A stretch of 64,000 nucleotides of DNA from Pseudomonadota bacterium (GCA_027592275.1 JAQCKF010000003.1:113132-177131), one strand, 5' to 3'; counted from the stretch's first letter, positions 1 through 8,689 are shown. A program made the numbers and translations. The notes: generated by a model from the letters alone, not told the origin.

Positions 1-189
1 TTAACACATGGATGGGATAAGGAAAAATTCATAGCTGAATCTACAACCAAGACGCCTACAGGTGACGACTACAGTAACCTGTGCATCGGTTGCGATAAAT
101 TTCATGTAGAGGTGTTGGGCGCAGCACTTGATGAGAAGCGACGTGATCGTCGAGCTCAACGTATGGGCGTACTGGCTACTAATGGATAA
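1..189 (+). CDS. C-terminal end of a truncated gene, function unknown
   Basis: An open frame runs from base 1 to a TAA at 187-189 and gives 62 residues with no stop. The visible part contains LCIGCDKFHVEVLG and a basic stretch (DEKRRDRRAQRMG). The CxxC pair could bind metal or be a redox pair, but I do not recognise the family. The start lies left of the window, so length and domain content are unknown. It is followed by 33 bases and then by the ABC-importer operon on the same strand. It is called a gene because the frame is open to the edge and the composition is protein-like; a chance open frame of this length is possible. Confidence 0.5.
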   Translation, partial: LTHGWDKEKFIAESTTKTPTGDDYSNLCIGCDKFHVEVLGAALDEKRRDRRAQRMGVLATNG

Positions 190-222
190 ATCAATTTCGC
201 TACCAGCTTTCTTGAGATATCA

Positions 223-1455
223 ATGGCGCAGTTGAAACCATCATTTACACTTATTCGAATATTTTTTTTATTCGTTGTATTGCCTCACTCTTCGCTAACA
301 ACAGCTCAAGCTATTGATGTCGCGGACTGGTCAGCGCTGGAACAGCAGGCGCGCGGACAAACTGTCTACTTCAATGCCTGGGGCGGCGAGCCCAGAATAA
401 ATAGTTACCTCAACTGGGTTGCCCAGACGCTAGAGCAACGCTTTGACATCACTCTTCAACATGTGAAAGTCGCTGACACTGGCGAAACTGTCTCGAAGAT
501 AGTTGCTGAACGGCAGGCTGGCAATGATACAAACGGCAGCATCGATCTGTTGTGGATCAATGGAGAAAACTTCGCAGCACTTAAGGAGAACAATCTACTG
601 TTCGGCCCTTGGGCGGAGCAGCAGCCCAACTTCGGTTTAGTTAATGCGAATCGATTCCCCGAGATGCGCGAAGATTTCACGGTGCCCACAGATGGCTTAG
701 AGTCGCCGTGGACCCGATCACAACTCGTTTTCTATCACGACAGCCAATGGCTGGTAGAGCCGCCTCAAACGATAGCTGCAATACTGGATTGGTCGACGTC
801 GAATCCTGGTGAATTCACCTATCCTCGTCCGCCTGCATTCCTAGGAAGCACCTTTCTCAAGCAGGCAGTTCTCGAAATCTCCGACAACGATCCAGCACTG
901 TTTGCTCCGGTCACTGATGATGAATTCCAGCGCGTCACAACCGGATTGTGGGACTACCTCGATGCGCTTCACCCTACTCTATTGCGAGCGGGCAGATACT
1001 TCCCTAACTCCGCCGCGCAGCTGAGAAGACTCATGGGCGACGGCGAAATTTCTCTGGCGCTAGCATTCAATCCAAACGAGGCCTTGCTCTCGGTTCGCAC
1101 GGGAGAGCTACCAGACAGCGTGCGAACCTATGTACTGCAAGGCGGCACGATCGGCAATGTCAGTTTCCTCGCGATTCCCTACAACGCGCAGCATAAAGCC
1201 GCAGCGATGATCACTGCTAACTTCCTTCTCTCCATCGAAGCACAAGCCAGAGCCAGTGATCCAGATCATATGGGAAGCACAACCGTGATTTCCATAGAGG
1301 ATTTAGATGTGGGTGCCCGCGGGCAGTTTGATTCATTAAGCTCCGATTTAGCAGCTGCTAGTCCAGATGAGCTAAGCCGCAAGTTGCAGGAGCCACACCC
1401 CTCCTGGACCCCCGCCCTTGAGCGCGCCTGGATCCAGCGCTACAGCGCAAGATAG
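223..1455 (+). CDS. ynjB: ABC transporter substrate-binding protein, YnjB-like
   Basis: This is a 410-residue periplasmic solute-binding protein. Residues 1-30 form a Sec signal peptide (hydrophobic IRIFFLFVVLP, ending TAQA). The mature part has the look of the extracellular solute-binding class seen in E. coli YnjB, including VYFNAWGGEPRINSYLNW near the N terminus and DLLWINGENFAAL in the middle. Length matches YnjB (about 390). The next gene starts three bases after the stop and is a fused permease, and the third gene is a short ATPase, which is exactly the YnjB-C-D order. The substrate of that family is not firmly established; thiamine-like or other small solutes have been suggested by homology. 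The family call is fairly safe, the substrate is unknown. Confidence 0.85.
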   Translation: MAQLKPSFTLIRIFFLFVVLPHSSLTTAQAIDVADWSALEQQARGQTVYFNAWGGEPRINSYLNWVAQTLEQRFDITLQHVKVADTGETVSKIVAERQAGNDTNGSIDLLWINGENFAALKENNLLFGPWAEQQPNFGLVNANRFPEMREDFTVPTDGLESPWTRSQLVFYHDSQWLVEPPQTIAAILDWSTSNPGEFTYPRPPAFLGSTFLKQAVLEISDNDPALFAPVTDDEFQRVTTGLWDYLDALHPTLLRAGRYFPNSAAQLRRLMGDGEISLALAFNPNEALLSVRTGELPDSVRTYVLQGGTIGNVSFLAIPYNAQHKAAAMITANFLLSIEAQARASDPDHMGSTTVISIEDLDVGARGQFDSLSSDLAAASPDELSRKLQEPHPSWTPALERAWIQRYSAR

Positions 1456-1458
1456 CCG

Positions 1459-3138
1459 GTGCTACGCTGGGCAAGCCATAGTCTCATCTTCCTGCTAGCA
1501 GCACCGATTCTACTGGGCACGCTCATTGCTAGTTTGCCAGCCTTTGGCTATTTTCCACCCTTGGGAAGTTCGGAGTTTTCCCTAGAGGCATGGCGCGAGC
1601 TATTCGAAGTGCCAGGACTAACTCGAAGCGTATTGATCAGCCTAATTTTGGGAGTCTTAACGCCGCTGATTTCCCTGACACTAGTATTTCTCTATCTGGC
1701 TAGTGCAACGGAGAGTAAATTGGATCTGTGGATTCGCCGACTCGTTTCCCCCTTGCTCTCATTTCCACATGCTGCTGCCGCATTCGGGCTCGCCTTCTTG
1801 ATCGCACCCTCCGGACTACTGAGCCGAATTATATCCCCAGGACTGACAGGCTGGGAGCGGCCACCGGATATTCTTATTGTAAATGACACATGGGGTCTCT
1901 CTTTGTTGTTCGGGCTTGTTGTCAAAGAAGTGCCTTTCCTTCTACTTATGTCCTTAGCAGCTCTACCACAACTCCAGCCCAGGCATCGTGTAGAGGTTGC
2001 CCGAACTCTCGGTTACCGGCCCACAATAGCCTGGCTCAAAGTAATTGCGCCCAGCCTGTATCCCTTGGTGCGCCTGCCCGTGATTGCAGTCATAGTCTTC
2101 GCCTCCGCCACAGTCGATGTAGCGCTTATTCTCGGGCCCACTCTTCCGCCTACATTAAGTGTTAGGGTTTTGTCGTGGTTCAATGATCCCGATCTTAATC
2201 TTCGCTTTCTAGCGGCCGCCGGATCACTATTACAACTGGGCGTGAGTCTGATAACTGTAGCAATCTGGCTAGTGCTGGAGAAATTCGCCGGCCTGCTTTG
2301 GCGGTTTTGGCTGGCAGCAGGAAACCGCAATACTGGAGAGGGTCTGGCATTTGCAATAGGCCGAAGTGCGATGCCACTTGTGTTAATAGTAATTGCAGGA
2401 AGCCTACTCGCTCTTTTAACCAATGCTTTTGCTGGCCCTTGGCGCTATCCCTCTGCCCTGCCATCGTCTTGGACGATGCAACACTGGGCAAACAGTCTTG
2501 CAGATCTTTCATCACCACTATTTAACACAGTGCTAATCAGCATTAGCTCCACACTGCTTGCTCTGATATTAGTAGTGGCAACACTTGAGTCAGAGCGACA
2601 ATCTGCTAAGGGTAGAACTACCGCGTTATGGTTACTGTATCTGCCCTTACTGATTCCGCAACTTGTCTTTCTGTTTGGCATCATCGTGCTGACCGAATTT
2701 GCAGGGTGGCAAGCGAACTTGGGCCTTGTGATATTCGGTCACCTGTTGTTTGTGCTGCCTTATGTTTTCTTGTCACTCTCTGAGGCGTATCGTCAATTGG
2801 ATCCACGTTGGACGCAGGTGGCATCCACGCTAGGGGCGAGTCAGTTAAAGTCATTCTGGCGGATCCGGATTCCTTTACTGCTCGCACCGTGTCTTACCGC
2901 TGTAGCAATCGGCATGGCGATTAGCATAAGCTTGTTTTTGCCCACTCAATTGTTAGGAGCGGGACGAATTACGACTATTACAACTGAAGCTGTCGGGTTG
3001 ACGTCTGGAGCGAGTAGGAATTTGATTGCGGTTTGGGCGGTAGTGCAACTTTCGTTACCAATAGCAGGCTTTATGATGGCTCTATTTATTCCAAAATTTG
3101 TTTGGCGTAATCGTAGCGGGATGATCAATACACGATGA
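1459..3138 (+). CDS. ynjC: ABC transporter permease, fused two-domain, YnjC-like
   Basis: This 559-residue inner-membrane protein carries about twelve hydrophobic segments, arranged as two consecutive binding-protein-dependent permease domains (roughly residues 45-270 and 345-550). Each half holds an EAA-like cytoplasmic loop: ARTLGYRPTIAWLKVIAP in the first and ASTLGASQLKSFWRIRIP in the second. Fused permeases of this size are typical of YnjC and its iron/thiamine relatives, so one polypeptide can form the whole channel. The start is a GTG at 1459, three bases after the ynjB-like stop, and the 3' end overlaps the next gene by four bases (ATGA). Tight spacing implies one transcript and translational coupling. 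Confidence 0.85.
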   Translation: MLRWASHSLIFLLAAPILLGTLIASLPAFGYFPPLGSSEFSLEAWRELFEVPGLTRSVLISLILGVLTPLISLTLVFLYLASATESKLDLWIRRLVSPLLSFPHAAAAFGLAFLIAPSGLLSRIISPGLTGWERPPDILIVNDTWGLSLLFGLVVKEVPFLLLMSLAALPQLQPRHRVEVARTLGYRPTIAWLKVIAPSLYPLVRLPVIAVIVFASATVDVALILGPTLPPTLSVRVLSWFNDPDLNLRFLAAAGSLLQLGVSLITVAIWLVLEKFAGLLWRFWLAAGNRNTGEGLAFAIGRSAMPLVLIVIAGSLLALLTNAFAGPWRYPSALPSSWTMQHWANSLADLSSPLFNTVLISISSTLLALILVVATLESERQSAKGRTTALWLLYLPLLIPQLVFLFGIIVLTEFAGWQANLGLVIFGHLLFVLPYVFLSLSEAYRQLDPRWTQVASTLGASQLKSFWRIRIPLLLAPCLTAVAIGMAISISLFLPTQLLGAGRITTITTEAVGLTSGASRNLIAVWAVVQLSLPIAGFMMALFIPKFVWRNRSGMINTR

Positions 3139-3764
3139 CTAATTCTGTTCTTGAACTAAAAGATATAAGTATTGCGCTAGGCGGCAAACAGTTGCTCGAG
3201 ATTGATTGCCGCGTAGGTCCGGGAGAGATTCTCACCGTCATGGGTCCTTCCGGTTCGGGCAAGTCATCCTTACTTGCGTATATAGCAGGGTTCTTGGCGC
3301 CCGCGTTTGAGTCTAGCGGTGCGGTGCTGGTCAATGGAACGGACATCTGTTCACTAGCTGCTGAGCGTCGCCGCATAGGCCTATTGTTTCAGGACCCGCT
3401 GCTATTTCCTCACCTTAGTGTCGCTGGAAATTTACGCTTTGCCATGCAAAGCAATGCACAGCAGAAAAGCCAAGCTATCTGTGATGGGCTTAATGATATT
3501 GGGCTCGCGGGGTTTGATGATCGCGACCCAGGCACTCTCTCGGGTGGACAGGCATCACGTGTCGCATTGCTACGGCTTTTACTCTCCGCCCCAAACGCGG
3601 TTCTCCTGGATGAGCCTTTTTCCAAGCTGGATACCCAACTACGCGAAGAAACCAGAACACTGGTTTTCGATAAATTGCGGGCCAGCGGCTTACCAACTAT
3701 CCTCGTAACTCACGATCAGGCCGACGCTGAACAAGCCGGCGGTCAAATTCGCACTCTACTTTAA
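3135..3764 (+). CDS. ynjD: ABC transporter ATP-binding protein, YnjD-like
   Basis: This 209-residue ATPase drives the importer encoded by the two genes before it. Visible motifs are Walker A GPSGSGKSS (about 37-45), Q-loop in LLFQDPLLFPHL, signature LSGGQ, Walker B VLLDEPFSKLD and the switch histidine in LVTHDQADAEQAGG. It is at the short end for the family and lacks any C-terminal regulatory domain, like E. coli YnjD (217 residues). The ATG lies inside the stop of the permease gene (ATGA overlap). The gene ends 30 bases before the convergent aldolase gene, with no obvious terminator between them. Confidence 0.88.
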   Translation: MTNSVLELKDISIALGGKQLLEIDCRVGPGEILTVMGPSGSGKSSLLAYIAGFLAPAFESSGAVLVNGTDICSLAAERRRIGLLFQDPLLFPHLSVAGNLRFAMQSNAQQKSQAICDGLNDIGLAGFDDRDPGTLSGGQASRVALLRLLLSAPNAVLLDEPFSKLDTQLREETRTLVFDKLRASGLPTILVTHDQADAEQAGGQIRTLL

Positions 3765-3794
3765 GAGACTCTGATCCTTGCTGTGCAGAACACA

Positions 3795-4736
3795 CTAACG
3801 GCCACTCGCGTCGCGGCCGCGGTTGAGCGCATCCTGGACACCAGTCGATAGGCCTCCATCTAGTCCGACGGTAACAAATCGAAAACCTTCTGCTAGCCGC
3901 GCCTCGACGGTGGTTGAGTTTGTAGTTATAGCGCAAGGGACGTCGTGAGCTAGGCAGCTGCTAAGCACAGTCTGAATTGCGGCCTCGACCTGAGGTGCCG
4001 CTGCGCTGGCATAACCCATCGCCGCGCTCAGATCGGATGGCCCGATAAAGATGACGCCTGTGCCGGGTACGGAAATGATTTCCTCGATGTTTTCAACTCC
4101 CTCCGGCGTTTCAATCTGAATAATGGCAAGCAACTCACCACTAGGGTCTAAGGGCCACAGATCTGCCTTCGCAATGTAGTCCCTTGTTCCCCAATACCAA
4201 ACTGCATTCGACGGGTTGCGTCCACGCAGCCCCGCTGGCTCATAGTCGTCTGCGCCATTGAGTTGTGGATACCGGCTCGCCCGAATCGCCATCTCGGCCT
4301 CGGCCGCATTGTTTACAGAAGGGAACATCACACCAAACGCGCCCACATCCAATGCCTGCTTCACTTGAGACAGTACATCCTCGCCACCGCTTGCCGGGAT
4401 ACGTACGAATGGCACGACGTTCGGTTGCAAGCTGCCCTTCTCCAGGATTGCGCGCTTATCGGTCATACCAAGCAGGAACTCTCGAATCCGCTCAACATCG
4501 AAAGGCGCGTGCTCCATATCGATGATAATGAAATCCAAGCCCGATCTGGAGAGAGATCGAGCATTGTTGAGTGAATAATCGAAAGATAAGAGGCCAAACG
4601 CAGGCTCATCGTTTTCCAGCAAGGCTATCGCTTTATTCAAGCGCGTATCTGCCTGCTGCGCTGCTGCCCCAGTCCAGCTTATTAGTAGGGCAAGTGCGAG
4701 GCTAACCCCTGCAATTGGCTTCATTCGTTTTTGCAT
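3795..4736 (-). CDS. HpcH/HpaI aldolase-family protein with signal peptide
   Basis: This is a member of the HpcH/HpaI family, class II metal-dependent aldolases that cleave or form 4-hydroxy-2-keto acids. The family landmarks are intact: a histidine in IIIDMEHAPFD, an arginine in PFVRIP, the metal-binding glutamate in IQIETPEGVENI and aspartate in FIGPSDLSAAMGY. The frame is open further upstream, but the ATG at 4736 is preferred because AAGGAAA lies just before it and the protein then starts with a signal peptide (MQKRMKPIAG... ending GAAAQQ), giving 313 residues. An exported copy is odd, since characterised members such as HpaI and GarL are cytoplasmic. Periplasmic location is inferred from the leader only. 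Confidence 0.8.
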   Translation of the reverse strand: MQKRMKPIAGVSLALALLISWTGAAAQQADTRLNKAIALLENDEPAFGLLSFDYSLNNARSLSRSGLDFIIIDMEHAPFDVERIREFLLGMTDKRAILEKGSLQPNVVPFVRIPASGGEDVLSQVKQALDVGAFGVMFPSVNNAAEAEMAIRASRYPQLNGADDYEPAGLRGRNPSNAVWYWGTRDYIAKADLWPLDPSGELLAIIQIETPEGVENIEEIISVPGTGVIFIGPSDLSAAMGYASAAAPQVEAAIQTVLSSCLAHDVPCAITTNSTTVEARLAEGFRFVTVGLDGGLSTGVQDALNRGRDASGR

Positions 4737-4992
4737 CGATTTTTCCTTGTTAAAAGGCCCAGTCAAGCGCCTCAATCTAGAGCAAATCATCCAACAAAGC
4801 GACTGACTCACGATCTGACGGATTGGTAAATAGTGCCAGAATCCCCTGACTTTTCAATTGCCTAATTCTCCTTCGGGCCATAAATTGCGATACCCTCTAC
4901 CCAAACCAACTGTTATATTGAGTCGGCTACCAACTATTGGTGGCCATTTCAGTCGTTCAGGGGCTCATTCTGCCCTGATTAAGGAGAACACC

Positions 4993-6129
4993 ATGAAGAC
5001 TATAAAAAGCATAGCCGGCCTCACTGCCGTCATGCTTATAAGCGGCGCGCTCAACGCCCAGAGCGCAACTGTGCTCTACAACGAGCGGGTCGTAGAGCTG
5101 GAGCAAACGCTGCCAGACGCTACCGACCTTTGGGTTAAACCCGAAGACCTTACCCGAGTAAACGATTTCGTTCTTAAGCCTGAAGGGGCTTGCCTGGACG
5201 AATTGTGCGTTCCGGTTCTGCAAGATCGAGACAGCGCCATGTTTATTACCCGGCAGGGACAACCATGGTTCAACGTTACCGAGCTAGCGGACAAACTGCA
5301 GCAAGCCTACGTCACGGATTACAATGACGGCATCTGGAGTTTTGGCACTGTGCCAGTAACGCGTCAGTCTTTCCTACGCGGTGGCGAAGCACCCGATTTC
5401 GAACTGATGGGTCGCGATGGCGAACTCGTTCGTCTTTCAGATTTTCGAGGCAAAAAGGTATTACTCCTTACTTGGGCCTCGTGGTGAGGATGTCGTCTAG
5501 ACGTGCCCGTGTGGCAGTCCATATACGAAGAACTCAAGTCTGAAAATTTTGAAATTATCTCCGTCGCGCAAGACACTGGCGGCGAAGAAGCTGCTGGACA
5601 CATCTTTGACGATGCGAATGTTAGCTATACAGCGATTATCGATGTGAACCATCAGATAAGCTCGCTCTACAATTTGGTCAATGTCCCCTCAGGTGTTTGG
5701 ATCGATGAACAAGGATCGATAATGCGCATCAATGAAGGCACCTATGCGAAGGAACATATGAATGGCGCATGGGGTACCAATGATTACGTGCCCATCGTCC
5801 GCGACTGGGTAGCAAAGGGAGCCGACAGCGAACACGTCTGGGATAGAAGTAAGGTGCGGGAAAGTATCATTCAACGCACACCTGAAGCCGAGCGCGCCCA
5901 GCCTGCGTTCCGTCTAGGTGGATATTACTTTACCAATGACAACGATGAGAAAGCGGAACAATACTGGACCATGGCACAGGAGTTAGATCCTACTAGTTGG
6001 AACTACCTGCGGCAGGATCTACAGTATGAAGAAGGTGGCTCTGCTGGACCCGAGTGGCGTGCTAGGCGCGAACAGATAGAAGGTGCAGGTGGCGCTTACT
6101 ACGCACCGCTGGAAATCAAAAACAACTAA
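4993..6129 (+). CDS. TlpA/ResA-like redoxin, probable selenoprotein (in-frame TGA at 5485-5487 read as Sec165)
   Basis: Reading through one TGA joins two same-frame open stretches into a 378-residue exported redoxin. The ATG follows a strong AAGGAG (4981-4986). Residues 1-24 are a signal peptide (ends NAQSA), 25-125 an N-terminal module with Cys67 and Cys72, 130-300 a thioredoxin-fold redoxin, and about 300-378 a helical TPR-like tail. The redoxin part starts GGEAPDFELMGRDGE and reads LLLTWASW-TGA-GCRLDVPVW, so the TGA sits precisely where TlpA-type proteins have the first catalytic Cys (WASWC). Homology runs on unbroken after it, including the cis-proline region VNVPSGVWIDEQG. A hairpin with bacterial SECIS features starts 12 nt after the TGA. 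Expected role: periplasmic thiol/disulfide or peroxide redox chemistry. An artefact or pseudogene is the alternative, but TGA on the catalytic position makes it unlikely. Confidence 0.87.
5500..5519 (+). promoter_or_regulatory. Putative bacterial SECIS element downstream of the in-frame TGA
   Basis: GAC (5500-5502) pairs with GTC (5517-5519) and TGCC (5504-5507) with GGCA (5513-5516), with a single bulged G at 5503 and the five-base loop CGTGT (5508-5512). Twenty bases separate the TGA (5485-5487) from the loop. Known bacterial SECIS elements are small hairpins inside the coding region with the apical loop about 16-37 nt after UGA, a G in the first two loop bases and often a bulge on the 5' side. 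All three features are present. The element would be bound by SelB to recruit Sec-tRNA. Pairing was done by eye, without an energy calculation. Confidence 0.68.
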
Positions 6130-6157
6130 CGAAGCTTCTGTAGCTTAGTAGTTACCC

Positions 6158-6199
6158 ATCAAAAAAGCCGACCAAGTTTCCTTGGTCGGCTTTTTTGAT
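6158..6199. terminator. Bidirectional intrinsic terminator
   Basis: A near-ideal inverted repeat: ATCAAAAAAGCCGACCAAG, loop TTTC, then the exact complement ending in TTTTTTGAT, 19 base pairs. A run of A on one side and T on the other lets it act in both directions. It lies between the convergent selenoprotein gene and the NHL-repeat gene and should end both transcripts. Confidence 0.95.
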
Positions 6200-6224
6200 T
6201 CTAAAAATATCTACTGCTGTGCGC

Positions 6225-7346
6225 TCAAAGCGCATTCCAAGCAGGACTTATTAACAAGTCAGGATCAGCACCAGGCTTGGGAACAAACTTCTGTGTACGA
6301 CCATATTGGTTGTCGCCACCGTACAAATTTCCAGCAGGATCTACACTGAAAGAATGCACTTCGATATAACCATCAGGCAATGCCAACGGCACTAGCCAGG
6401 TATATTTTAAGTTGCCTTCGAAATCGAAATTTACAAAGCGAAGTGGACCTAAGTCTGTAATCCAGAAATCATCTTCATTGACGATGATGTCCAAAGGTAA
6501 CGTAAGCTGGCCAATCGATCTTATGAATTCGAATTCTACTGGGTCGTCCGTCGCTTGCCAAAGATTGACTCGGTTTCCAGTACGATCGAGAACAAACACG
6601 CGTCCATCAGGCCCAATTGCAACCGAGTGGATCGTCTTAGTCTGACCCGGACCTTCTCCTTCGCTGCCGAATTCGCCGAGATAGTTCATATCACTATCCA
6701 TAATCATGATGCGATTATTATCTAATCCATCTGCGATTAAGATACGACCATCTTCCATGAAAGCGATATCCTGTGGCCGGCCAAAATGAGTGCCGTCGGA
6801 TCCAGACACGTTTTTCTCGCCGTAGGTCGCAAGCACTTCACTTCCGTCGTTCGCTATCACGTAAATTTGGTGAAACGTTTCATTTACCAACCAAATGCGC
6901 TTCTCGGGATCGTAAGGATTGATTCGAATCCGGTGAGGGCCGGGGCCCGCCGAGCCTTCACACAGATAATCCAGATGATCCCAAACTTCGATAGGCTCAC
7001 CGTCTGAATTGACTATGAATAGGCAGTTATTCCAAGTACGGCGCGCCGTGTCTCTTAGTACATTAAGGCCTGCATGACCCGCAAATCCCAGAAAGTCATC
7101 GGGTAGTGGGTAAGGTAAAACGGTTTCACCGCGCTGGGCAATGATGATGCGATCAGCCGATTCGGCCAAGACACCCGAATTGCCGCCGAAGGCATAACCT
7201 GCTTCAGCAAAGGGGTCGGCCCATAAGGAGACAACGTTATAAGGACTCTCACCAATAGGCCCACGGGCATTGCCTTGCTGGGAAAATGCGGAGCTAGATG
7301 CGAAGAATGCTAGCGCGAATAGGGCTAGCCGGTTCAGTTTAAACAT
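6225..7346 (-). CDS. Exported NHL-repeat beta-propeller protein
   Basis: This 373-residue protein has a signal peptide (MFKLNRLALFALAFFASSSAFSQQ) followed by NHL-type repeats, for example HFGRPQDIAFMEDGRILIADGLD, TIHSVAIGPDGRVFVLD and HSFSVDPAGNLYGGDNQYGRTQKF. The pattern resembles the propeller of peptidyl-alpha-hydroxyglycine amidating lyases and other extracellular six-bladed propellers, but no enzymatic residues can be assigned with confidence. The frame is open for 28 more codons upstream; the ATG at 7346 is chosen because it gives a clean signal peptide with a purine-rich AGAGG upstream. Single gene, ending at the shared terminator with the redoxin gene. Likely periplasmic or secreted; substrate unknown. 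Confidence 0.8.
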   Translation of the reverse strand: MFKLNRLALFALAFFASSSAFSQQGNARGPIGESPYNVVSLWADPFAEAGYAFGGNSGVLAESADRIIIAQRGETVLPYPLPDDFLGFAGHAGLNVLRDTARRTWNNCLFIVNSDGEPIEVWDHLDYLCEGSAGPGPHRIRINPYDPEKRIWLVNETFHQIYVIANDGSEVLATYGEKNVSGSDGTHFGRPQDIAFMEDGRILIADGLDNNRIMIMDSDMNYLGEFGSEGEGPGQTKTIHSVAIGPDGRVFVLDRTGNRVNLWQATDDPVEFEFIRSIGQLTLPLDIIVNEDDFWITDLGPLRFVNFDFEGNLKYTWLVPLALPDGYIEVHSFSVDPAGNLYGGDNQYGRTQKFVPKPGADPDLLISPAWNAL

Positions 7347-7680
7347 GATGGTAGAGCCTCTCTTATGATCTTTGTGGTCACTTGTTGTTTTAATTATTGC
7401 TTTCAAGCTTATCATGACAAATAACGCCATAGAAATTCAATAAACTACGAAAAAAGCACAAATTGTTGCAAATAAGGGTTTTTCAGCCCTTTGCTAGTCA
7501 CTTTCGTTGAATTTTAGCAGTCCGTCTCGGATTGACTTAGACCTCTAAGCTGATAGTGTGATATTCCAATAATGCGCAGATTGCAGAATTTCACTATCAG
7601 GCTCATCTTGCTACTATCCAGAGCAGTCTAGCTAGCCAATGTTCAGTGCATCTGTGTGAATAAGAAGAAGGGGCCACACC
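7347..7680. other. Divergent intergenic region without a gene
   Basis: 334 bases separate the divergent NHL-repeat gene (minus) and the next gene (plus), so promoters for both must lie here. A TTGACT at 7532-7537 could be a -35 box for the plus gene, but no -10 at the normal distance is convincing. A short hairpin AAGGG/CCCTT lies around 7473-7492. I see no open frame worth calling. Confidence 0.5.
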
Positions 7681-8679
7681 ATGATTAAAAAGATATCCCT
7701 CATATCCCTAACGCTCGTTCTTGGCAACGTAGCAGCCGCTCAAGAATACCAGATTCCAAAAACTGAATGGGGCGTACCCGATTTTCAGGGAGTCTGGAAA
7801 CACGCGACGGTCATGCCGCTTGAACGTCCAATAGAACTGGGTGAGAAACGTGCCTACACCGAGGCAGAGGCTATTGCACTCGAGTCTGTGGTGCAGCAAA
7901 AATTTGAGGACAACAATGAGCCACTCGATCCGAACAGACCACCTCCTGTGGTGGCCGAGTCACTACCCCCGATAGGAAACTACGATCTGTTCTGGCGTGA
8001 CGATGCGAAATTCATCCCCACTATAGATGGTGAATTCAGAACGTCCGCGATCATCGACCCCGCTAATGGGCGCATGCCTGAACGGACAGCACAATTCGAT
8101 GCGCGTATGGATCAGTTTCGTGGAGGCAGACCCGGACGGACTAGCGACGGCCCCGAAGGTCGCGGACTTGGTGAGCGCTGCCTCGTCGGTTTCGGAAACT
8201 CCGCTGGCCCGGTAATGAGCCCTGTTATCTACAACAGCCACCTGCAGTTCACGCAATCACCTGGCTACGTGACGATTACAGCAGAGATGGTTCACGATAC
8301 ACGCATTGTTAAGATTACCAGTGAGCGATCCGCAGCAGCCGAGACACACCGCAAGTGGATGGGAGACGCGATTGGTCGTTGGGAAGGTGACACCCTCGTT
8401 GTCGAGACCAAGTACTTCAACAACTGGCACACATTGCGAGGCATGCCGGTTAACAACATGACCATCACTGAGACCTTTAGGCGTGAGTCAGGCAATAAAT
8501 TGATCTACGGATTTACCGTAGACGACCCAACGCTTTTTACTTCGACGTTCAGCGGCGAATATCCCTTGTCGAGAATCAACGAACCAATCTACGAATACGC
8601 CTGCCACGAAGGCAACTACGGCATGATAGGCATTCTGGCTGGCGCCAGAAAATTGGAAGAGTTGGATAGCGACGACTAG
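7681..8679 (+). CDS. Exported protein of an unrecognised family, paralogue 1
   Basis: This 332-residue protein has a signal peptide (ends NVAAAQE) and a mature region opening with IPKTEWGVPDFQGVWKHA. The convergent gene at 8738-9730 encodes the same family: shared blocks include PDFQG/PDLQG, the NGR(M/L)P segment, RCL followed by GP, the GRWEGDTLVVETK/AHWEGDTLVVHTQ block, PIYEYACHEGN, and GILAG near the C terminus. The conserved histidines and tryptophans suggest a folded periplasmic domain, but I do not recognise an enzyme or binding fold. Start ATG 7681 is preceded by AAGAAGAAGGGG. It probably has its own promoter in the 334-base gap upstream and ends at a clear terminator. Confidence 0.8.
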   Translation: MIKKISLISLTLVLGNVAAAQEYQIPKTEWGVPDFQGVWKHATVMPLERPIELGEKRAYTEAEAIALESVVQQKFEDNNEPLDPNRPPPVVAESLPPIGNYDLFWRDDAKFIPTIDGEFRTSAIIDPANGRMPERTAQFDARMDQFRGGRPGRTSDGPEGRGLGERCLVGFGNSAGPVMSPVIYNSHLQFTQSPGYVTITAEMVHDTRIVKITSERSAAAETHRKWMGDAIGRWEGDTLVVETKYFNNWHTLRGMPVNNMTITETFRRESGNKLIYGFTVDDPTLFTSTFSGEYPLSRINEPIYEYACHEGNYGMIGILAGARKLEELDSDD

Positions 8680-8689
8680 TTTGCAGTCC

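Noticed and set aside
2013..2423. 136-residue minus-strand frame inside the permease gene
   Set aside because: It overlaps a clear membrane permease on the plus strand and has low-complexity, implausible composition; it is a shadow frame.
5485..5503. A simple pseudogene or two separate genes at the in-frame TGA
   Set aside because: The second half has no normal start or strong ribosome site, and the stop falls on the very catalytic codon of an otherwise intact protein. A random nonsense change would rarely hit that one codon.
5494..5503. Palindrome CGTCTAGACG as the SECIS hairpin
   Set aside because: It could only fold with a loop of two to four bases and a very short stem, and it competes with the better 7-bp hairpin right after it.
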